From the NCBI GenBank assembly GCA_018398585.1, contig JAGTTD010000003.1, positions 9,122,637 to 9,186,636 on the forward strand: DNA of 64,000 nt, written 5' to 3'. The translations under genes and the position numbers were made by a program. The number at the start of each line of letters is the position of its first letter. The first letter of the stretch is position 1. Positions 57,041 to 64,000 of the stretch are shown here, one piece after another. The DNA comes from Simmondsia chinensis. Its lineage: Eukaryota > Streptophyta > Magnoliopsida > Caryophyllales > Simmondsiaceae. Under the pieces are notes generated by a model. It did no database searches and was not told where the DNA came from. It saw only the letters and a program-made list of their open reading frames with translations.

Positions 57041-57048
57041 ATTGTCGA

Positions 57049-59748
57049 TTATGCTTCCGAACCGTGTGAATCGAAACTATACAATAATAAATTTAAACTA
57101 GCCATGTTCCCGTGCAATGCACGGTTGAATTTTATTAGTTTTATACTGTACTTACTCATAAATTATCATTGAAATTAATTTTTTTTTTTTTAAAAAAAGC
57201 TCCAATGTATGATACAATGCAGTAGTTGCCATCACATAATCCGTTGTAATGCCTTTCAATAATAGAAAAGAGGAAAATTAATGAGAACAAATTTATGCAT
57301 GTTAAGGGAAAAAAATCAATGGAATATTTTTGTTCCAAAATATTAATAAGCAAAATTACAAAAATAAAAGGTAATTTTTAGTTAGAGTATAATTTTTATA
57401 ATCCTATTAATTTTGTAGCTCTCATGCTTTATAATTTTTATCATTATAGTGACTATAAGAACTCTCAATAAATAAAAATAAAATAAAAATCGAAGATAAC
57501 TACAATTAATTAACCTTAATATTTTTTCTCTATTTTGCATTTGATCATTTGAATTTGGAAATTTCATTAATGTATTTATTTGTACAAAAACAATGTAAAA
57601 AGAAATACAATTGGGTTATTAAATTTATATTAAATTATTTATTTTTAGATTATATTAATTTTTTTGGCAGTGATGTTTAATTTTTAATTAATAGTATCAC
57701 TCTTTTTTTATTATCAACTTTTCCTAATTAAAACTCCTTATGAAATAATTTCAATCATAATTTTTTATTTCTAATTTTATTCTCTTAAATATTAAATACT
57801 TTTATATTTATATTTTATTTTCCAAATTTAGTGCATTGAACTGATTTTTCTTATCTAATATAAAAATATACTTATTCTTATTTTTAGAATGTATAAAGTT
57901 CTTTAATAATCATTTATGTCATAGTATTTGCTATTGATCATTACCCTATGTTGAAGGAAAAAAAGGTAAGGATTCTTGTCTTTATAAATTAAATTAAATT
58001 TTAGTAATTTTTGAACGTTCAAGCATTTTGAAATTAGTGTTTGATATTTATTGGCATTCGATTCATGTAAGATTGTGGCCAATTTTGTCCATATTATGCC
58101 TTTTTTTTGTATTTTCTAGGATCGTATATTTGAAGATATGTAGTGCTTTTATTTTTGAAAATATATTACATTTTTTCATATTTATTTATTTATCATTGTT
58201 TTCATAATTTATTTTATTGTTTTATTATTTTAAAATTTTCTTATATATCTTATTGTAATTTATATATTTTTATAATTTTTTGATTTTTTGATGTTTTAAA
58301 TCTTTAAGTTATTTATATACTTTTTTTTATGCTTTAAATAATTAACTCTATCGTTATTGTTATTGAATTTTTGAGGGTACTTTACTTATTTATTTTATTT
58401 ATTCTCAGGTAGTTTTAGAAATCTGCATTGATGCAGTGGGGAATTGGAATGTAATTTGTATGGTATTACTGAAAATCTAGGTTTTGGGTTTTGAAGAGTT
58501 TTTAGGGGAGCAAGGGACTTATAATTAATGTATAAAAATAGATTAAACTTCCAAATAATAAAAGAACTTTTTTTACTAAAAGCCGCCTAAGTTTCTAATT
58601 TCTTAATGTCGTATCTAAACTTTTCAAAAAATTTTAATGTTATAGTTTGATGTGATGCTAATAAATCCATTAGTCTCCTTTGATGTGATATTTAAAAAAT
58701 ATATTTTAAATGTAAAAAGTATTTCTTCTATATTTACAAATTTATAAGATATTTAAAATATTTTTAGTACTTAAGATATTTTAAATATAAATTCTAATTT
58801 TTAAAAAAAATTTCTTTGTTTTTTCAAAGCTATGTCAAGAAAAACTAATGGATATTAATGAGTTAACATAACGCGTGACATTGAAAAAATTTTAGAAAAT
58901 TTAAGCATGATATTGAAAATTTAGAAAATTTAGAGTGTCTTTTGAAAATGCTCTATAAATTTGTGGGGTTTTTAGTAAAAAAACACCCCCTACAAAACGT
59001 TGGTCCATTTTTAATAGAAAGTCCATTTTATAATACCGATGTCTATTAAGAGTGCATTTAATTCATCTGTTTTAACTTGGGTTTTTCTCAATGATTATGT
59101 TCTATTAAGATCCTTATATTTAAGATATGTACTTTCTTACATTTCGTGTTTTGTAATGTAATGTAGAAATATATTTTTTTTAATGAATAAATGCAAAAAG
59201 ATCTTTTTAGTAAAATAGGTGTATGGATATATACATTTAAGGAAAAAAAAATTTACCAATATATTATAATAACAAAAAAAGGAACCAGATAATGTGAATC
59301 AAGAAATAAGTACATGAATCATGGTAGCAAAGGATAGTGAATATAGCAAGGCATGGTTATGGATAGGGGGTGATGGTGGAAATGAAAATGAGTCATGATG
59401 GTGAAGATGAGATTGTTTTTCTAAAACATCTCTATGAATAAGTTATGACAAAAATTTAATTTTACATCTTTTTCAACTTAGCTTTACATCTTCCATTTAA
59501 GATGTAAGAAATATGTTAAAAAATACTTTTTGTCAACCAAACACAAGCTTGTAGTCAACTAGAGTTTTTTCAATACTTTAAACAGTCAAAAGAGTGAACT
59601 AAGAGCAACCTAACGATAAAACTTAATTATAGAATTATTTAGCTTTTTCCTATTATTTCTATATTTGGAATCATTCGTAGTTTCATTGCTCTTGCCTAAA
59701 ATCAAAGGTAAGGCGGACGAGCTAGTTATATCTAGTAAAATTCTAAGA
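57049..59748. other. AT-rich interval, no gene seen
   Basis: About 2.7 kb of strongly AT-rich sequence. I see no coding domain, TIR pair or LTR end. A small hairpin sequence, CCGTGCAATGCACGG, stands at about 57110-57124 after ACTAGCCATGTTC. ORFs at 57156-57353 and 57382-57567 are low-complexity. Confidence 0.4.
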
Positions 59749-60653
59749 TGTTGGAAAAAATAGTACAAACATCTTAATCAAAAAGTAACATTAAGATGCT
59801 CAAGGCCAACTCGTGATTGGGGTAAAGTTAAACCTAACTAGCTCACAGAGGGACTTCAAACAAAGTCCCTCAAACTGAACACTGTAGATGAAAGATGAGA
59901 GACCAAATAGATGAAACTTGTCGTGTCATGAGTTCACCACTGCCCTAAGTCATTATGCCTCCGCAATGGTGCAGATGGGGTCGTCAGGCACTTCAACTTC
60001 AAGAGTTAACATGACATTCAACACGAGACTGCGTTCTTAATGGTGGGCTGAAGTATGCCCTAACTTGTTGAGTAACAGATTGAATGAAGAAGAACTCCAA
60101 AGAGAAGTAAAGAAATGAAGAGTAGTATGATTTTCTGTGTGTCAATCCATGCTCCAAAGCACTGAATTTATAGGAAAAAAAACATTCTCATTCAAACAAT
60201 TGCAAGTTATGGAGTGTGGGCAAAAAATCTTGCCTCAGTATGACAAGTGAACGCATATGGAGGAGCAAAAAAATCTGACATTAGTTAAGGAAACAACTAA
60301 TATGCAGAGAGTGGATGTTGAAACGGTCAAGACACGTATCTCAAGCTCGAACCTAATGCAATAGCTAAAAGTGCAATCTGGCTCGAGCTTGAAGCCTCAA
60401 GCCCAACCAAGAAGGAAACTCACCTTGAGTTCCACTCATAATGGTCAAAGAAATAAAAGTCTAGATCAGAAAAAGTCCACACCATGACCCAATGGTCTGC
60501 CGGGCGTGATAGAGCCAGGCATGTGCTTATGCAACCTACAAGACTTGAGAACAAGGTATTTAAATAGGCTTTCCACTTATAGAATTTCAATGTTGGATAT
60601 AGGATTTGGTGCAACTAGGACAAAATTGAAATACGTCTACCGCAGACCTAACA
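59749..60653. repeat. LTR E (solo, about 0.9 kb)
   Basis: It starts TGTTGGAAAAAA and ends CCTAACA. It is the same family and orientation as 36227-37188, with matching blocks in order (CTCACAGAGGGACTTCAAA, CCTAAGTCATTATGCCTCC, GGTCGTCAGGCACTTC, GGTCAAGACACGTATCTCAA, AAAGTCTAGATCAGAAA). On the minus strand TTCCTATAAATTCAG (complement near 60157-60171) could be its TATA. No gag or pol lies next to it. Confidence 0.65.
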
Positions 60654-61498
60654 ATTGAGTTCAAACTATGATTGTTTTAAAAAGTAAAAAGTTCAAATTG
60701 TGATTGAAGTCGAATTCAAGTTAGAACATGTCCTTTCGGTCATCGATTACTCTGAGCATTATGTGGATCTTCATAAATTTTGAAACAAAAGATCTTGTAG
60801 TAGTAAGGAAAATGTTAAATTTCACAGGACCTTTTAGGTCAATTTCGTGGAGTTCGAACATAGGAGATCCATATATAAGTCCAAATGGGCTTCGATTTTA
60901 AAATAAACTGCCAATGTTTGGAGTACAAATTGTCAATATTTGGAGTAACCTACTAAATTTATATATTGATCTCTTCACTTTTACAACTCTTACATGTGAT
61001 TCTATTAAACTCACATGTGGAGCCATCGACAGAAAAGACTGATGAAATTTCTACTTGCTGACCAAATAATTCATATGACTTGATCATGCAATAATGGATT
61101 GGATCATGATGAGGGCTTTCCAGTGCTCAAAAAATTAATAAATAAATTAAAATAAAAAGATCATGATGAGTTCGTCTTGACTCCAACAAATGCACACGGT
61201 TCGTTCTAATGTTTTTTTGGTCTACTGATAGACATGCCAAATATAGCAACGCATTCATTATGTAATTCAATTGATTAAGGGCCCAAAAATCGTTAAGAAA
61301 ATGGAAAAAATACAATTGATTGTCTTTTTTTTTTTTTTTTTTTTTTCCCTTTTAATGGATGTCCAATATTGGTCATCGTCCTATATATTTTTTTGTTGTA
61401 TCTTGATTAGTAGTTATATGACCTATACCATGCCTAAAATAAGTTTAGAATAAAATTATGCCCAAATTGAGCTTAGATATTAATAGGATTATTACACA
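60654..61498. other. Unassigned AT-rich interval
   Basis: No gene or repeat boundary could be supported. A T homopolymer stands at 61327-61346. The ORFs at 61127-61315 and 61271-61453 are not supported. Confidence 0.4.
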
Positions 61499-62396
61499 TG
61501 TTAAATGCATCACTTGATTAGTATTCAAGCTCTTAAATGCTGCGTCGCGCTCTTGTATTGAAAGAATGGCAAAGCTGTAATTATGTGCAACTTGGAAAGC
61601 ATTTATGCTCTGGTTTAGAAAATCTTGTCATTTGGTTATTGACCATTTTACCCCTACCCCGTTGTACTAATTACCTTTGTGCCATGCTACTCGCTGCCTT
61701 GTCGTACCTAATATCTGTTTTAGTTTTGCCTCGCATCTTTAATCCAACGGCCAAGATCAATTAAGGCATTCCAATTTGATACATTATATCTATGTTTCTT
61801 TTGGTGCATCTGGACCATTCATCTCAGCTTTATCAATGGTTCTCGCTGGGTTTTAAGAGGCACACGGACGAGGTTAGCAGATGTATAAAAACATTGAGAT
61901 TTTTATGTTTTGTGCAAAAGCTCATTTTGTATCTGATTTCACTCCCTTTCTTTCTCGTTTTCTCTTTCCCACAGCTCTCTTTGAGCAAATCCTAACCCTA
62001 ACCGCTTCTCATAGCATTTCCATAGGGGTTCCAAAGCTTTAGAGCCTTGATCCATGGCGGTTCTTGTTATTGATGAGGAGTATTGTACATATTAGGGTTA
62101 GATTTAGGTTTCAAGTTTAGAAGCCTTTGATTTTAGTATGCATTTTTGTTCATGCATTGTAATTTGTTTGTAATTTGTCTGTAATCTTGTAATAATCATC
62201 ATTACAATGGAGATCTCTAAAAAAATAGGGAGTTGAGGATTACGACCATTTTGAGGTCCGAACCTCATAAAAAGCCTAGTGTACTTGTTTCGATTGTTCA
62301 TAGTCCTTGAGATCTCGTGTTGGTAATTTGAAATTTTTTATTTTCGCAGCTTGTATCACTTTTAACTCAAGCTAACTCACATATAATGCCAACAAA

Positions 62397-62412
62397 TGGT
62401 ATCAGAGCCAGG
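62397..62412 (+). promoter_or_regulatory. Copia H primer-binding site
   Basis: TGGTATCAGAGCCAGG is the intact site complementary to initiator-Met tRNA, placed as expected between LTR end and gag. It is the best-kept primer site of the window. Confidence 0.85.
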
Positions 62413-62433
62413 TTTGTGTTAAAGATTTGGGCA

Positions 62434-63105
62434 ATGGCTTCAGCTAAACACGACATAGAGAAGTTCAATGGTAGGAACGACTTTGAGCTTTGGAAGGTCA
62501 AGGTTAGGGCCTTACTAATCTCTTTAGGAGCGAATTTTGCGTTGCTAACAAAGAAAGATGCGCCAACTAGCCTATTAGACAAGGAGAAGGCGAACATCGA
62601 AGTAGCAGCACATGGTAATATCCTTCTTTCCCTTACTAACGTGGTTCTTTCTAAAGTGTCTAGTGAAATTAGTGCTCATGCAGTTTGGCCAAGTTAAAAG
62701 AACTTTATGCCTTTAAATCCTTAACTATTAGAATACTATGCATGGAAAGGTTCTAGACATTTAAAATGGATGAATGCAAACTGGTAAAGGATAAAGTTGA
62801 TGAAGATTCATAGGGTTTTAGGTGACGAAACTACATTAAAAGTGGAAATACCTGATGAAGTATAGGCTATAATACTGTTAGGTTCATTTCCTAAGTTTCT
62901 AAAGGCACTGGAAGATACCCTAAAATATGGAAGGAAAACTATATCACTCGTAGAGGTAGAAGATGCTTTGACATCCAATATAATAGAACTTAAGAAAGAA
63001 AGACAATATATTGTTAGCAATAATAATAACAATATCGATGAGGGTTTAACAGCAAGAGGTAGATCAAAGACTAGGGATAACCAGAATAAGAAAAGGCGAA
63101 AAGTA
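62434..63105 (+). pseudogene. Copia H gag
   Basis: It starts at ATG 62434: MASAKHDIEKFNGRNDFELW, the classic copia gag opening (KF.G.NF..W), then KVKVRALLISLGANFALL and NILLSLTNVVLSKVSSE. A frameshift at about 62685 gives an early stop (62695-62697). Across frames the text goes on with CMERF.TFKMDECKLVKDKV, LGDETTLKVEIPDEV and GRKTISLVEVEDALTSNIIE (62930-62990), all gag motifs of the Tork/TAR type. It ends in a Lys/Arg-rich stretch at about 63105; the zinc knuckle is not seen. Confidence 0.82.
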
Positions 63106-63113
63106 AAAAAAGA

Positions 63114-63440
63114 GACACAAAGATTTACGTGGTTCAGTCAAAGCATGCATCTACATAGGGGGAGCAACATAATTTTACTATAAGAGCAGAGGTATAGCAA
63201 TAGAATATTTCACTCACACTCTACCTTACAATGTTTCCTTTACATCTTTACTCGTCTTTTACCCCTTGCCTCAACCATGATAGAAGAGGTCCTATTTATA
63301 TAGATTTACATTCATAACTCCCTACAATCCAATAATCACCACCATCAGGCACCAATAACTCCAGTCATGAATTGTCAGTTTTAGGATACCATCACTCCCT
63401 AACCTTAATAATCTCTCACTTGGAGATTGATGAGGATCAC
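63114..63440 (-). repeat. Copia LTR fragment
   Basis: GATTTACGTGGTTCAG at 63121-63136 is the same landmark as at about 33533 and is typical of plant copia LTRs read on the minus strand. A minus-strand TATA (CTATATAAATAGGACC, complement near 63287-63302) supports this direction. The boundaries are not clear. It truncates copia H. Confidence 0.5.
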
Positions 63441-64000
63441 AAACAGCATTTTAAAATAGTCCTCCATGATACCCCCTCACATGTAATTACCATGCGCTAG
63501 CTCTGATTTTAAATTTTTAACTCGGTCCAAGATTTTCCGCTTCAATAGCCAGTCAGCCTAAACATGTTGACTATCAGGATCCCGAGAAAAATAAAATCGA
63601 GTTCTAGGATAGATAATTCAGTAACAGGAGGAAACAAAACCTAGGTTCAATTTTTAGCCCTCAATTTTTGTTTGGTCAACCCAATTTGACCCAAGACCTT
63701 CATTAAAAAAAAAAAAAAACCTAAATATTTCCCCCAATCCCTTTATTATATTTGCGCTTTTGATTTATGGTTTGGTGATTTGTGGGTGGTCCTAACAATT
63801 AATAAACTAAAAGGTATTAGTTATTGTGAAATTCCTGTCATGGTTTATATTCTATTGCTGGTATTATGGACTATGTGCATTCTAATCTATAGGTACCCTC
63901 TAGGGTACCCACAATGGGTGGAGCTTGTTATTTTCTTTCTATACTTGATTTTTCTAGAAAAGTATGGGTGTTTCTGCTGTAAAACAAATGTGAAGTTTTT
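63441..64000. other. Unassigned window end
   Basis: No ORF with motifs. It may include the rest of the LTR fragment at 63114. An A run stands at 63703-63719. Confidence 0.35.

Larger units (their letters stand above)
61499..63113 (+). mobile_element. Copia element H, 5' part
   Basis: A different copia family from copies A-D. The proposed LTR (61499-62394) starts TGTTAAATGC and ends ATGCCAACA, with a TATA box near 61882 (GTATAAAAAC). Two bases later stands TGGTATCAGAGCCAGG (62397-62412), a complete initiator-Met primer-binding site, followed by gag. The element stops at about 63113, where sequence typical of another LTR begins, so pol and the 3' LTR are missing. Confidence 0.75.

Noticed and set aside
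36227..60653. One giant element bounded by LTRs F and E
   Set aside because: No gag-pol of a matching family lies between; the interior is two LINEs, a copia and a MITE.
61985..62003. Telomere-like CCTAACCCTAACC
   Set aside because: Only two units, not the plant CCCTAAA type, and inside the copia H LTR.

Overview
This is a repeat-filled stretch of a seed-plant nuclear chromosome, probably a eudicot. The evidence is AT-rich sequence, plant-type Ty3/gypsy (Tat and Athila lineages), Ty1/copia, L1-type LINEs with RRM or reverse-transcriptase zinc-finger domains, CACTA, Mutator-like and hAT elements, and an Au-SINE-like tail. I found no intact host gene, no tRNA or rRNA and no CRISPR array. The species cannot be named from the sequence. 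Nearly everything is transposon inside transposon, with most coding regions broken by stops and frameshifts; several stops look like CGA to TGA, as expected for methylated, silenced repeats.

Layout. 1-1005: end of a copia LTR with its primer-binding site and leader (copy A). 1850-4010: decayed LINE, minus strand. 4070-27991: one Tat-lineage gypsy element (called G1 here), minus strand, with gag, protease, RT, two RNase H domains, integrase and an antisense coiled-coil ORF. G1 is split twice. At 8774-12349 a solo copia LTR (copy B) lies in its RT/RNase H region, and that LTR itself holds a retroposon with an Au-SINE-like tail and a Mutator-like element that landed in the LTR TATA box. At 18273-27428 an internally deleted Athila-type element with a perfect 5-bp target duplication lies in its 5' LTR, and its own second LTR holds a solo LTR.

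28056-36162: another copia LTR of the same family (copy C), broken by a 6.24-kb CACTA element (28970-35210). The CACTA element carries a 110-bp tandem repeat, a TNP-like gene fragment, a further LTR-like insert, and an odd insert with two convergent LTR-like ends and the longest open reading frame of the window (227 codons, unrecognised). 36227-37188 and 59749-60653: two LTRs of one family. About 37270-49510: an L1-type LINE, minus strand, split by a deleted copia element (copy D, about 38423-45950) with hairpin-rich repeats between its 5' LTR and gag. 50219-55741: a nearly complete plus-strand LINE with 11-bp target duplications. 56318-57040: a hAT-type MITE with a perfect 8-bp duplication. 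61499-63113: LTR, intact primer-binding site and gag of another copia element.

Together these give a relative insertion history. Several insertions have a paralogous empty site inside this same window (CACTA versus copy B; solo LTR versus Athila LTR1), which makes the boundaries unusually secure.
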